A stretch of DNA of 64,000 nucleotides, from contig CAZFSM010000005.1 in the NCBI GenBank assembly GCA_964521625.1, positions 114,739 to 178,738 of the forward strand. The letters are read 5' to 3'. Made by a program: the position numbers and the translations under genes. The DNA is from UBA1444 sp964521625. Lineage in GTDB: Bacteria > Bacillota > Negativicutes > UBA1444. This document shows positions 8,681 through 16,926 of this stretch, in pieces (positions within the stretch are counted from its first letter, which is position 1; every line of letters begins with the position of its first letter). The notes under the pieces are model-generated. The model had not been told where the DNA came from. It searched no databases and worked only from the letters and a program-made list of their open reading frames with translations.

Positions 8681-9577
8681 ATGGCGAAACTGGTAGAATG
8701 TGTCCCAAATTTTAGTGAAGGCCGCCGGCCGGAAGTCATCGAGGCGATTGCCGATGAGGTCCGGAATGTGGAAGGCGTCAAACTGCTTGACGTAAAAGCT
8801 GATGCCAGTCACAACCGAGTGGTAATCACCTTCGTCGGAGAACCGCAGGCCGCCAAACTGGCAGCATTTAACGCCTGCAAAAAAGCGGCTGAACTGATTG
8901 ACATGGAGCAGCAGCAAGGTGAACACCCTCGGATCGGCGCTACCGACGTTATTCCGTTCATCCCGGTTAAAGAGATGAGCATGGAGGAATGTGTGGTCCT
9001 GGCTGATGAACTGGCCCGTGAAATTGCCGAAAAACTGGCGATCCCTGTCTATCTGTATGAAGAAGCAGCGAAAATTCCAACCCGCCGCGCATTGCCGGAT
9101 ATCCGCAAAGGCCAGTACGAAGGTCTGAAAACCGAGATCAGCAAACCGGAACGCAAGCCGGACTACGGCCCGGATCGGATGCATCCGAGCGCCGGAGCGA
9201 CTGTCGTTGGCGCTCGTCAGTTTCTGATTGCCTATAACATCAATCTGGACACCGCTGATGTCAACATTGCCAAAAAGATCGCCAACTGCATCCGTGAAGC
9301 CAAAGGCGGTTTCAAGTATGTGCGGGCGATGGGGATCAGCGTCGACGTACATGGACGCGAGGTGGCCCAGGTTACGATCAACATGGTAAACTACCAGGGA
9401 ACGCCGCTGTTTCGGGTGTTTGAGACTGTCAAGAATGAAGCGGCCCGTTATGGCGTCAATGTCATAGGCAGTGAAATTGTCGGCATGACACCGATGCAGG
9501 CGATGCTGGATGTCGCAGAATATTATCTGCGGCTGGACGGATTCGAACGCAAACAGGTGCTGGAAGATTCGCTATAA
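8681..9577 (+). CDS. ftcD: Glutamate formimidoyltransferase
   Basis: A 298-residue enzyme that transfers the formimino group of N-formimino-L-glutamate to tetrahydrofolate, giving 5-formimino-THF and glutamate. The N-terminus KLVECVPNFSEGR is the family signature, and His/Asp-rich segments follow (EHPRIGATDVIPF, HPSAGATVVGAR). Length fits the mono-functional bacterial form; the mammalian enzyme fuses it to the cyclodeaminase. The ATG at 8681 lies 9 bases from GGGGAGG, so it is preferred over in-frame ATGs at 8663 (at the gltS stop) and 8675. The next gene encodes the enzyme for the next step. Confidence 0.93.
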   Translation: MAKLVECVPNFSEGRRPEVIEAIADEVRNVEGVKLLDVKADASHNRVVITFVGEPQAAKLAAFNACKKAAELIDMEQQQGEHPRIGATDVIPFIPVKEMSMEECVVLADELAREIAEKLAIPVYLYEEAAKIPTRRALPDIRKGQYEGLKTEISKPERKPDYGPDRMHPSAGATVVGARQFLIAYNINLDTADVNIAKKIANCIREAKGGFKYVRAMGISVDVHGREVAQVTINMVNYQGTPLFRVFETVKNEAARYGVNVIGSEIVGMTPMQAMLDVAEYYLRLDGFERKQVLEDSL

Positions 9578-9600
9578 ACGAAAAGGTGGAGAGAACAAGC

Positions 9601-10227
9601 ATGAAATTGATTGATCACACCGTAAATGATTTTATTCAAGTCCTGGCGTCGGATGCTCCGGCGCCAGGGGGCGGTTCGGCGGCTGCACTGATGGGGGCTG
9701 TGGGAGCTTCGCTGGCGGCGATGGTGGCGGGTTTGACCGCAGGCAAAGAAAAATACCGCGAATTCGAAGCGCAGACGCAGGCGTTGCAGGCTAGCGGTAG
9801 CCGTCTGCAAAAACGGTTCCTCGAACTGATCGATCAGGATACGGCCGCTTTCAACGAAGTGTCGGCCGCTTACAAACTGCCCAAGGCAACCGATGATGAG
9901 AAGGCAGTCCGACGTGATGCCATTGAACTGGCGCTGCAGAATGCGACCAAGACACCGTTTGCGATGATGGAAACGGCGGCAGAGTGTCTGCAGCTTGTTG
10001 CCGGCGCCGTTGGAAAAACCAATGCTTCGGCTACCAGTGACCTGGGAGTTGCTGCTTATTCCTTGCGGGCTGCGGTCCACGGCGCTTGGTTGAACGTGCT
10101 GATCAATATCGGCGGGATCAAGGATGACGCCTTCGTGGCAAAGTATAAAACGGGCGGTCAAAAATTGCTGGTGGACAGCGACCTGTACGCTGATACAATC
10201 AGCCGTCAGATCATTGACTCGCTGTAA
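9601..10227 (+). CDS. fchA: Formimidoyltetrahydrofolate cyclodeaminase
   Basis: A 208-residue, mostly helical protein of the cyclodeaminase family (APAPGGGSAAALMGAVGASL near residues 21-40, the folate-binding glycine-rich stretch). It converts 5-formimino-THF to 5,10-methenyl-THF plus ammonia. ATG 9601 follows AAAGGTGGAGA; the in-frame GTG at 9586 overlaps that ribosome site and is rejected. It lies 23 bases after ftcD and 15 before fhs, so the three enzymes form one folate-linked unit. Confidence 0.93.
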   Translation: MKLIDHTVNDFIQVLASDAPAPGGGSAAALMGAVGASLAAMVAGLTAGKEKYREFEAQTQALQASGSRLQKRFLELIDQDTAAFNEVSAAYKLPKATDDEKAVRRDAIELALQNATKTPFAMMETAAECLQLVAGAVGKTNASATSDLGVAAYSLRAAVHGAWLNVLINIGGIKDDAFVAKYKTGGQKLLVDSDLYADTISRQIIDSL

Positions 10228-10242
10228 GGCAGGAGGAATACG

Positions 10243-11910
10243 ATGAAAAGCGACGTGGAAATCGCTCAGGCTGCGACAATGAAGCCGATTGTCCAGGTGG
10301 CGGCGGAACTGGGGCTCTGCGAGGACGATCTCGAACTGTACGGCAAATACAAGGCCAAAGTGTCGCTGGATGTCTGGGAACGACTGAAAGACAGACCCAA
10401 CGGCAAAGTCATTCTGGTCAGCGCAATCAACCCGACACCGGCTGGTGAAGGCAAGACAACCAATACGGTCGGATTGGGTGATGCGCTGCGCAAACTGGGG
10501 AAAAAAGTCGTGATTGCCCTGCGTGAGCCGTCGCTTGGGCCGTGCTTCGGCGTGAAGGGTGGGGCGGCAGGCGGCGGATATGCGCAGGTAGTGCCGATGG
10601 AGGACATCAACCTGCATTTTACCGGTGACATTCACGCGGTGACCAGCGCCAACAATCTGCTGGCGGCCATTATAGACAATCACCTGCATCATGGCAACGA
10701 GTTGGGGATCGACCCACGCCGTATCACCTGGCGGCGGGTGATGGACCTGAACGAGCGGGCCCTGCGTGATATCGTGCTGGGGTTGGGCGGCAAAGCCAAC
10801 GGAATTCCACGTGAAGGTGGATTTGATATTGCTGTCGCATCGGAACTGATGGCAATTCTCTGCCTTGCTTCGGACCTGGAAGACATGAAGGCCCGGATAA
10901 ATCGGATCATCGTCGCCTACACTTATGACAACAAACCGGTGACGGTGGCAGACCTCAAGGTGGCGGGGGCGTTGACGCTGCTGTTCAAGGATGCGATTAA
11001 ACCCAACCTGGTGCAGACCCTGGAAAATACGCCGGCATTCGTGCATGGCGGGCCCTTTGCCAACATCGCCCACGGCTGCAACAGCATCATGGCCTCCAAG
11101 TTTGCCCTGAAAATGGCTGATGTGTTGATTACAGAGGCTGGGTTTGGCGCTGACCTGGGTGCGGAAAAATTCATCGACATCAAGTGCCGTTTCGCTGGCC
11201 TGCAACCGGATGTCGTCGTGCTGGTCACAACAGTACGGGCGCTCAAATCGCATGGCGGCGTGGCGAAAGCCGACCTGGGGGCGGTCAATATGGTGGCACT
11301 GGAAAAAGGCATGACTAATTTGACCAAACATATCGAAAACATCGGCAAGTTCGGCTTGCCGGCAGTCGTCGCCATCAATGCGTTTCCAACGGATACCCCG
11401 GAAGAGCTGGCGTTTGTCGAAACTAAATGTCAGGCATTGGGCGCAGAAGTGGCGTTATCTGAAGTGTGGGCCAAAGGCGGCGCCGGTGGGGAAGCGGTGG
11501 CAAAAAAACTGCTGGCGGCAATCGAACAACCCAGGCAGTTTCGCTTTCTCTATGATGAAAAACTACCGATCAAAGAGAAGATTGAAATCATCGCCAAAGA
11601 AATCTATGGTGCGGACGGAGTGAACTACACGGCGTCGGCCGACAAGACGATCGCGGAACTGACGGCGATGGGATTTGACAAGACGCCGATCTGCATGGCC
11701 AAGACCCAGTATTCGCTCAGCGATGATGCGACAAAACTGGGCAGGCCCACTGGTTTTTGCGTGACGGTGCGGGAAGTGCGGGTGTCGGCCGGGGCCGGAT
11801 TCCTGGTCGCCATCACCGGTGAAATCATGACGATGCCTGGATTGCCCAAAAGGCCGGCGGCCGAAGTGATGGACATCGACAACAAGGGGAAGATTGTCGG
11901 CCTGTTTTGA
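10243..11910 (+). CDS. fhs: Formate--tetrahydrofolate ligase
   Basis: A 555-residue 10-formyl-THF synthetase with the P-loop region INPTPAGEGKTTNTVGLGDAL (about residues 65-85), the REPSLGPCFGVKGGAAGGGYAQV segment and the C-terminal GEIMTMPGLPKRPAA motif. Length is normal. In acetogens it activates formate. In this catabolic operon it may run backwards, releasing formate and making ATP from 10-formyl-THF produced by the preceding enzymes. The methenyl-THF cyclohydrolase needed between the cyclodeaminase and Fhs is not in the window and must be elsewhere. A strong terminator follows. Confidence 0.97.
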   Translation: MKSDVEIAQAATMKPIVQVAAELGLCEDDLELYGKYKAKVSLDVWERLKDRPNGKVILVSAINPTPAGEGKTTNTVGLGDALRKLGKKVVIALREPSLGPCFGVKGGAAGGGYAQVVPMEDINLHFTGDIHAVTSANNLLAAIIDNHLHHGNELGIDPRRITWRRVMDLNERALRDIVLGLGGKANGIPREGGFDIAVASELMAILCLASDLEDMKARINRIIVAYTYDNKPVTVADLKVAGALTLLFKDAIKPNLVQTLENTPAFVHGGPFANIAHGCNSIMASKFALKMADVLITEAGFGADLGAEKFIDIKCRFAGLQPDVVVLVTTVRALKSHGGVAKADLGAVNMVALEKGMTNLTKHIENIGKFGLPAVVAINAFPTDTPEELAFVETKCQALGAEVALSEVWAKGGAGGEAVAKKLLAAIEQPRQFRFLYDEKLPIKEKIEIIAKEIYGADGVNYTASADKTIAELTAMGFDKTPICMAKTQYSLSDDATKLGRPTGFCVTVREVRVSAGAGFLVAITGEIMTMPGLPKRPAAEVMDIDNKGKIVGLF

Positions 11911-11949
11911 TTAATTTGGGAATGTCCCAGATTATCTCAGGTTGAATCA

Positions 11950-11978
11950 GCAAACCACCCGTATAACGGGTGGTTTGC
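11950..11978 (+). terminator. Terminator of the formiminoglutamate operon
   Basis: GCAAACCACCCG-tataa-CGGGTGGTTTGC is a perfect 12-base stem shortly after the fhs stop. The T tract is poor, but the stem is strong. Confidence 0.75.
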
Positions 11979-12136
11979 TCTGCCTAGAAAGCCATGGTAC
12001 TGGCTGGTCTAAAGACCGATGAAACTTTGCCAACTGCACAGTTTTTCGGGCAACTCTTTTCCAAGGGACGCTTTTTTTGATGATAACACAAATTTGCCAT
12101 TCGAATGGGGCGACCAATATCTAAAAAACTGATGTC

Positions 12137-12180
12137 TTGCATGAAAAATTCGAAATATTCATTATCGTAAGTTTATGATA
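12137..12180 (+). promoter_or_regulatory. Possible sigma-A promoter and LysR-type site upstream of the MHS transporter
   Basis: TTGCAT and CATTAT are 17 bases apart (weak -35/-10). Overlapping their downstream end is TATC-N10-GATA (12163-12180), an interrupted dyad of the size bound by LysR-type regulators; one is encoded 3 kb downstream. The remainder of the 350-base gap 11911-12259 holds only the fhs terminator; no further gene is visible. Confidence 0.35.
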
Positions 12181-12259
12181 GCATTTCGATAAAGAACACG
12201 TGTGAGACACGCCAAGCCAATGGAGGGAACGCATATTAATTAATTGAAGGAGTGGTAGT

Positions 12260-13573
12260 ATGTCTGAAGTAGCAGCAAGTCAGAGAAAGCGAGCGTTGAT
12301 CGCAAGTTTGGTCGGGACTTCCATCGAATGGTTTGATTATTTTCTGTACGGAACAGCGGCAGCCTTGGTTTTCGGCAAATTATACTTTCCCAAAAGCGAC
12401 CCGAACATAGCCTTGATGCTTTCGTATGTGACCTTTTCACTCCCCTTCTTTATTCGTCCTTTCGGCGGCATCTTCTTTGCCCATATCGGTGATAAAATCG
12501 GCCGCAAACAAACCTTGATGATTACTTTATCGCTGATGGGCGGCGCGACGTTCCTGATCGGCTTATTGCCCAGCTATGCAGAGTGGGGTTTTTGGGCGCC
12601 GGCCTGCCTGATAACACTTCGAGTTATTCAAGGCCTTGGCATTGGCGGAGAATGGGGCGGCGCTGTACTGGTCGCAACAGAAACAGCAGATAAAAAGCGC
12701 ATGGGGTTTGCCGGCAGCGTGCCACAGATGGGAGTGCCTATAGGCATGCTGTTGGGCACTTCGATTATGGCCTATATTGCTTCGATCACGACGGATGCTC
12801 AGTTTCTGTCCTGGGGTTGGCGCATTCCCTTTGTCTCCAGCATTGTCCTGATCTTTTTGGGTATGTGGATTCGTAACGGACTCGACGAAACCCCCGCTTT
12901 TGTTCAAGCCCAAAAAACGGGCAAAATCGCCAAAGTTCCCCTGTTTGTCACGCTAAAATACCAGTGGCGCGAAGTAATTCTGGCTACTGGTCTGAAAGTG
13001 GCAGAAACCGCGCCGTTTTACATTCTCAGCACTTTTGTCCTGACTTATGTAACGAATACCTTAAAAATGCCCCGAACCGAAGCATTGACGGCCATCACCT
13101 GGGCCACCATCATTTGTACGATCATGATTCCAATCATGGGGCGAATAGCCGATAATGTGAGCCGCAAGAAACTTTATACCTGGGGCGTTGTCATCTTCAT
13201 GCTTTACGCCTTCCCGTACTTTTGGCTGCTAAATACCAAAAGCCCCTTGCTGATCACCGTGGCCAGTGTTTTGGGCCTGGGAATTATCTGGACACCGATT
13301 ACGGCAACACTGGGCACATTGTACTCGGAGATTTTTCCGGCAAATGTCCGCTACACCGGCGCAACGATCGGTTACCAGGCCGGCGCGGCGCTGGCTGGGG
13401 GGACGGCTCCACTGGTAGCAACGGGGCTCATGATTGCCTATGATGGCTCTTACATCCCTGTTGCCATATACTTCATGTTCACTTGTTTTATTTCGTTGGT
13501 TTCCATTTTGTGCATCAAGGAAAGTCATCTGGATATTGACAAAGCACATGCCGGTGAAGGAAAACAAGCGTAA
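12260..13573 (+). CDS. MFS transporter, metabolite:H+ symporter (MHS) family
   Basis: A 437-residue major-facilitator protein with about twelve hydrophobic segments. MHS hallmarks are present: SLVGTSIEWFDYFLYG at the N-terminus, GDKIGRKQTL in the loop between helices 2 and 3, and GLGIGGEWGGA. Family members carry alpha-ketoglutarate, citrate, shikimate, proline or betaine with protons. The ProP-specific C-terminal coiled coil is absent. The gene lies 20 bases upstream of the glutamate-semialdehyde dehydrogenase gene, so import of a compound feeding glutamate semialdehyde (proline or ornithine) is plausible but unproven. Confidence 0.88.
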   Translation: MSEVAASQRKRALIASLVGTSIEWFDYFLYGTAAALVFGKLYFPKSDPNIALMLSYVTFSLPFFIRPFGGIFFAHIGDKIGRKQTLMITLSLMGGATFLIGLLPSYAEWGFWAPACLITLRVIQGLGIGGEWGGAVLVATETADKKRMGFAGSVPQMGVPIGMLLGTSIMAYIASITTDAQFLSWGWRIPFVSSIVLIFLGMWIRNGLDETPAFVQAQKTGKIAKVPLFVTLKYQWREVILATGLKVAETAPFYILSTFVLTYVTNTLKMPRTEALTAITWATIICTIMIPIMGRIADNVSRKKLYTWGVVIFMLYAFPYFWLLNTKSPLLITVASVLGLGIIWTPITATLGTLYSEIFPANVRYTGATIGYQAGAALAGGTAPLVATGLMIAYDGSYIPVAIYFMFTCFISLVSILCIKESHLDIDKAHAGEGKQA

Positions 13574-13593
13574 ATTCAAGGAGGTTGCATGGT

Positions 13594-15225
13594 ATGAGCA
13601 ATGGGTTCTTTCAAATCAAATTTCCGGTAAATGAACCGGTAAAAGGATATATGCCGGGTTCGCCGGAACGGATCGCATTAAAAGCCGAGTTGGAGCGGCA
13701 ACTTACCAACCCGATTGAAGTGCCGCTGATCATTGGTGGGCGAGAAATCCAAACCAACAAAAAAAACCAGATGATCTGCCCGCATGATCATCAAACCGTA
13801 CTCGGCTCATACTGTGTTGCGGGCGAAACGGAACTAACGCTGGCCATCCATGCGGCGGAGGCCGCCAAGGCGGAATGGGAGCACATGCCGTGGGAGCAGC
13901 GGGCTACGATCTTTTTAAAAGCGGCGGATTTGCTGGCAGGCAAGTACCGGGCCAAACTGGCGGCCGCCTGCATGCTGGGGCAAAGTAAAAACCCGTACCA
14001 GGCGGAAATCGATGTCATCTGCGAGTTGGCGGACTTTCTCCGCTTCAATCCGTACTATCTACAAGAAATCTACAGACAACAGCCAAATAGTCCCGACGGT
14101 GTCTGGAACCGCGTAGAATATCGCCCACTTGACGGGTTCGTCGCCGCAATCACCCCATTCAACTTCACTTCCATCGGCGGCAACTTGTCGACCGCTCCAG
14201 CGATGGCTGGCAATACCGTATTGTGGAAACCATCCTCGACTGCGGTACTTTCCAACTATTACTTCATGCAGATCTTGCTCGAAGCAGGCCTGCCTGCCGG
14301 CGTGATCAATTTTGTGCCGTGCCGTGGCACTGACTTCGGTAAAGTGGTCGTACGTCATCCCCAGATGGCAGGTTTCCATTTTACCGGCTCGACCAGTGTA
14401 TTTAATGAAATCTGGACGCAAGTCGGCCAAAACATCGTCAACTATGTGGCCTATCCACGCTTGGTAGGAGAAACCGGTGGCAAGGACTTTATTTTCGCCC
14501 ATGCATCAGCCGATGTGGAAGCTTTGACCTGTGCGATCATACTGGGGGCATTCGAATATCAGGGACAAAAATGTTCGGCGGCGTCACGTGCTTATGTGCC
14601 GGAAAGTCTGTGGAATGAGCTGCGAAAGCGTCTGATTGACGAAATCGGCAAAATCAAAATGGGCGATGTCCGCGATTTTAGCAATTTGATGAATGCAGTA
14701 ATCGATCAGCGTTCCTTCGACAATATAAAACAGTATATTGAAACAGCCAAGGCATCACCGGACGCGGAGATTGTCGTTGGCGGCAACTGTGACAACCGAG
14801 TCGGATACTTTGTCGAGCCAACCGTGATTTGGGCAAAATCGCCCCGCTTTACAACGATGACCGAAGAAATATTTGGACCAGTAATTACAATCTATGTATA
14901 TCCAGACAACCAGTTAGAAGATACATTGGTAGAGTGCGATACGGCTACCCGCTATGGATTAACTGGCGCGGTATTTGCACAAGACCGCGCGGCGATCGTT
15001 CACCTATCCAAGTCATTGACCCATGCCGCAGGGAATTTTTATATTAATGACAAACCTACCGGCGCCGTAGTGGGTCAACAGCCGTTTGGAGGCAGCAGGG
15101 GATCGGGCACCAATGATAAAGCGGGAAGCGCAGTAAATTTAACTCGCTGGATTAGCCAGCGTACGATCAAAGAAACTTTCGTACCTCGCACCCAAGTTGC
15201 CTATCCCTATATGGAAAAAGCATAA
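13594..15225 (+). CDS. L-glutamate gamma-semialdehyde (1-pyrroline-5-carboxylate) dehydrogenase
   Basis: A 543-residue aldehyde dehydrogenase of the P5C-dehydrogenase type, oxidising glutamate semialdehyde to glutamate with NAD. The general-base Glu293 (GETGGKD) and nucleophile Cys327 (QGQKCSAASR) are in place, as are the NAD-fold segment TPFNFTSIGGN and the C-terminal GGSRGSGTNDKAG. The N-terminal extension before the core matches the RocA/eukaryote-like form. ATG 13594 is 9 bases after AAGGAGG; the TTG at 13585 overlaps that site. No proline dehydrogenase or ornithine aminotransferase is nearby, so the source of the semialdehyde is open. Confidence 0.88.
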   Translation: MSNGFFQIKFPVNEPVKGYMPGSPERIALKAELERQLTNPIEVPLIIGGREIQTNKKNQMICPHDHQTVLGSYCVAGETELTLAIHAAEAAKAEWEHMPWEQRATIFLKAADLLAGKYRAKLAAACMLGQSKNPYQAEIDVICELADFLRFNPYYLQEIYRQQPNSPDGVWNRVEYRPLDGFVAAITPFNFTSIGGNLSTAPAMAGNTVLWKPSSTAVLSNYYFMQILLEAGLPAGVINFVPCRGTDFGKVVVRHPQMAGFHFTGSTSVFNEIWTQVGQNIVNYVAYPRLVGETGGKDFIFAHASADVEALTCAIILGAFEYQGQKCSAASRAYVPESLWNELRKRLIDEIGKIKMGDVRDFSNLMNAVIDQRSFDNIKQYIETAKASPDAEIVVGGNCDNRVGYFVEPTVIWAKSPRFTTMTEEIFGPVITIYVYPDNQLEDTLVECDTATRYGLTGAVFAQDRAAIVHLSKSLTHAAGNFYINDKPTGAVVGQQPFGGSRGSGTNDKAGSAVNLTRWISQRTIKETFVPRTQVAYPYMEKA

Positions 15226-15248
15226 AACCATGCCAAATTGTAAAGAAA

Positions 15249-15275
15249 GCAGGAATTTGTAGCGACATATGGAAT
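15249..15275 (+). promoter_or_regulatory. Sigma-H-type promoter of the lysR gene
   Basis: GCAGGAATT, 11 bases, ATGGAAT: both boxes match the sigma-H consensus RnAGGAwWW / RnnGAAT without mismatch. It is the best example of the motif in the window and lies upstream of the hairpin leader of the LysR gene. Confidence 0.6.
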
Positions 15276-15313
15276 AAACAAATATAATAAATTGTTGAAA
15301 TATTTCACATCAG

Positions 15314-15374
15314 TTTGGCGAAGTTGGGAAGAGATTTGGGAAGAGATATTGTATTTCATCCCAACTTCGCCAAA
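15314..15374 (+). repeat. Perfect 16-bp inverted repeat in the lysR leader
   Basis: TTTGGCGAAGTTGGGA (15314-15329) and its exact complement (15359-15374) flank a 29-base spacer. The first arm runs into a direct repeat of TTGGGAAGAGAT. In RNA this would be a long hairpin ending 16 bases before the lysR ribosome site; in DNA it could be an autoregulatory operator. Confidence 0.75.
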
Positions 15375-15405
15375 TACGAGGAGAGTATCGAAGGAGATTT
15401 TTTGT

Positions 15406-16308
15406 TTGTCTCTTTCAAAGTATGAAATCTTTAAAACAATCGTGGAAGTAGGCAGCCTGACCAAAGCTGCTGAAAAACTGAACATGACCCAATCCGGGGT
15501 CAGCTATGCCATGTCTTCCCTGGAAACAGAGATGGGGTTCCCGTTGCTCAAACGGGACCGAACAGGAATCCGCCTGACCACCAATGGTCAGCGCATTATT
15601 AAACATATAGAGCGGATCATGCTGGAAGAAGAGAAACTGCGGCAGGAAATCATCGCGATCAACAGCATTGTCAGCGGTGTCGTTAAGATCGGTACGTTAT
15701 CCAGCGTATCCATGCAATGGCTGCCAGGGATCTTTTCTTTATTCAACAAGCATTATCCGCATATCGAATGCAAAACCTATCTTGGTTGTTATGACGAGAT
15801 GAATGAGTGGATTCTCGATGGAACTGTAGATTTCGGCTTTTTGTCATTACCCACGTCAAAACCTTTCGAAGTATTACCACTGGCTAAAGACAAGCTGTTT
15901 GTTCTGTTGCCGCCAGATCACCCTCTGCGCGATAAAACAGCCCTCACGTTTGAAGAAATAAAAAATGAACGCTTTATCATGCCGCAATGGGGTAGTGACG
16001 ACAATATCCGGCAGCTCTTGCACCAACAAGATTTACGTTTGCAAATAAAGTATGAAATCATGGAAGAGCGCACCATCTTTGCTATGGTACAAATGGGCCT
16101 TGGCATCAGCATTCTACCGGAAATGATTTTGGTGAATGTCCCGGAAAACATTCGAGTAATCGACTTGAATCCGCCAGATCATCGAATCATCGGGGTAGCT
16201 ACCATTTCGTTTAAAATGATCCCTCCCGCTGCCAAAAAATTCATCAGCTGCATGAACGCCTGGCTAAAAGAAGCCAACCATCTTGACTTTGATTCCCACA
16301 CATCATGA
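15406..16308 (+). CDS. LysR-family transcriptional regulator
   Basis: A 300-residue regulator with an N-terminal winged helix-turn-helix (SLTKAAEKLNMTQSGVSYAMSSLE, about residues 16-40) and a C-terminal LysR substrate-binding domain. I place the start at TTG 15406 because AAGGAG lies 9 bases upstream and LysR proteins normally begin about here. The longer in-frame ATG at 15292 would read through a perfect inverted repeat. It follows the aldehyde dehydrogenase gene on the same strand, so it may control the transporter/dehydrogenase pair and itself. The inducer is unknown. A terminator follows. Confidence 0.88.
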   Translation: MSLSKYEIFKTIVEVGSLTKAAEKLNMTQSGVSYAMSSLETEMGFPLLKRDRTGIRLTTNGQRIIKHIERIMLEEEKLRQEIIAINSIVSGVVKIGTLSSVSMQWLPGIFSLFNKHYPHIECKTYLGCYDEMNEWILDGTVDFGFLSLPTSKPFEVLPLAKDKLFVLLPPDHPLRDKTALTFEEIKNERFIMPQWGSDDNIRQLLHQQDLRLQIKYEIMEERTIFAMVQMGLGISILPEMILVNVPENIRVIDLNPPDHRIIGVATISFKMIPPAAKKFISCMNAWLKEANHLDFDSHTS

Positions 16309-16359
16309 TTATTCTTTCCGCCAGCGGGCTGACCACAAACTTTTTCAACTTTCAAGGTA

Positions 16360-16404
16360 AAAGGCCAGCAGCAACGCAAAATGCGTTCGATGCTGGCCTT
16401 TATA
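16360..16404 (+). terminator. Terminator of lysR
   Basis: AAAGGCCAGCA pairs with TGCTGGCCTTT; an inner ACGCAAAATGCGT hairpin sits in the loop. Confidence 0.8.
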
Positions 16405-16571
16405 ATTTCCGAAAAGAGTCCCAATCGGATATGAATGTCGACAGTAGATTGTTGTGTTCAGACAGAAATAAGATGCTAAGCGCCATGAACTTGCAAATTT
16501 GGTGGAAGTGAGGTAGTCGAAGTGATAGAATGTTGCTGTGAATATCCTAATGCTTCCTGAAACAAAATGGT

Positions 16572-16599
16572 TTGACACAAGAATTTTTTCAAGTAAAAT
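16572..16599 (+). promoter_or_regulatory. Sigma-A promoter of the small membrane ORF
   Basis: TTGACA (16572-16577), 16 bases, TAAAAT (16594-16599): near consensus. It lies about 70 bases upstream of the 31-codon ORF and well after the lysR terminator. Confidence 0.7.
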
Positions 16600-16669
16600 A
16601 CCGGGTGTAAGCTTTTTAATATTTATGCCTGGCATTGGATGAAAGGTTGGAGAAAGGAGATTTTTTAAG

Positions 16670-16765
16670 ATGTCGTTGGAACATATGTTGATGCTTGTTA
16701 TGCTTGGAATTGGAGCAATTCTTTGGTACGTTTGGCTGCGATCGATGACAGGCCGTAGCAAATAG
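16670..16765 (+). CDS. Small single-pass membrane peptide, 31 aa
   Basis: ATG at 16670 lies 10 bases after AGAAAGGAGA and opens a 31-codon frame ending at TAG 16763-16765. After a short polar start (MSLEH) come about 18 hydrophobic residues (LMLVMLGIGAILWYVWL), then a basic tail (RSMTGRSK). That is the profile of a small inner-membrane protein with a positive cytoplasmic end. It has its own near-consensus sigma-A promoter and stands alone between lysR and the glcD-like gene. I recognise no family. The rest of the 16405-16926 gap shows no other gene. Confidence 0.65.
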   Translation: MSLEHMLMLVMLGIGAILWYVWLRSMTGRSK

Positions 16766-16926
16766 TGTTAGAAGAATGACAGGAAAAAGGAACTGCTGCC
16801 TGAACTTTCACTCCAGAACAGACATGGGGCAGGCCTGATTGTTATTCAACAACTCTGAATATCAGTCTGTATGCCAGGTTTTTGCAAGTCAGCCGGAGAA
16901 AAAATTGTCTATTGATCTGCGGTTGT

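Noticed and set aside
9523..11331. 602-codon minus-strand frame across fchA and fhs
   Set aside because: Antisense to two clearly conserved enzymes, with His/Gln/Arg-rich composition typical of shadow frames.
15292..15405. Longer LysR start at ATG 15292
   Set aside because: The extra 38 residues would be encoded by a perfect inverted repeat, and a well-spaced ribosome site lies before TTG 15406.
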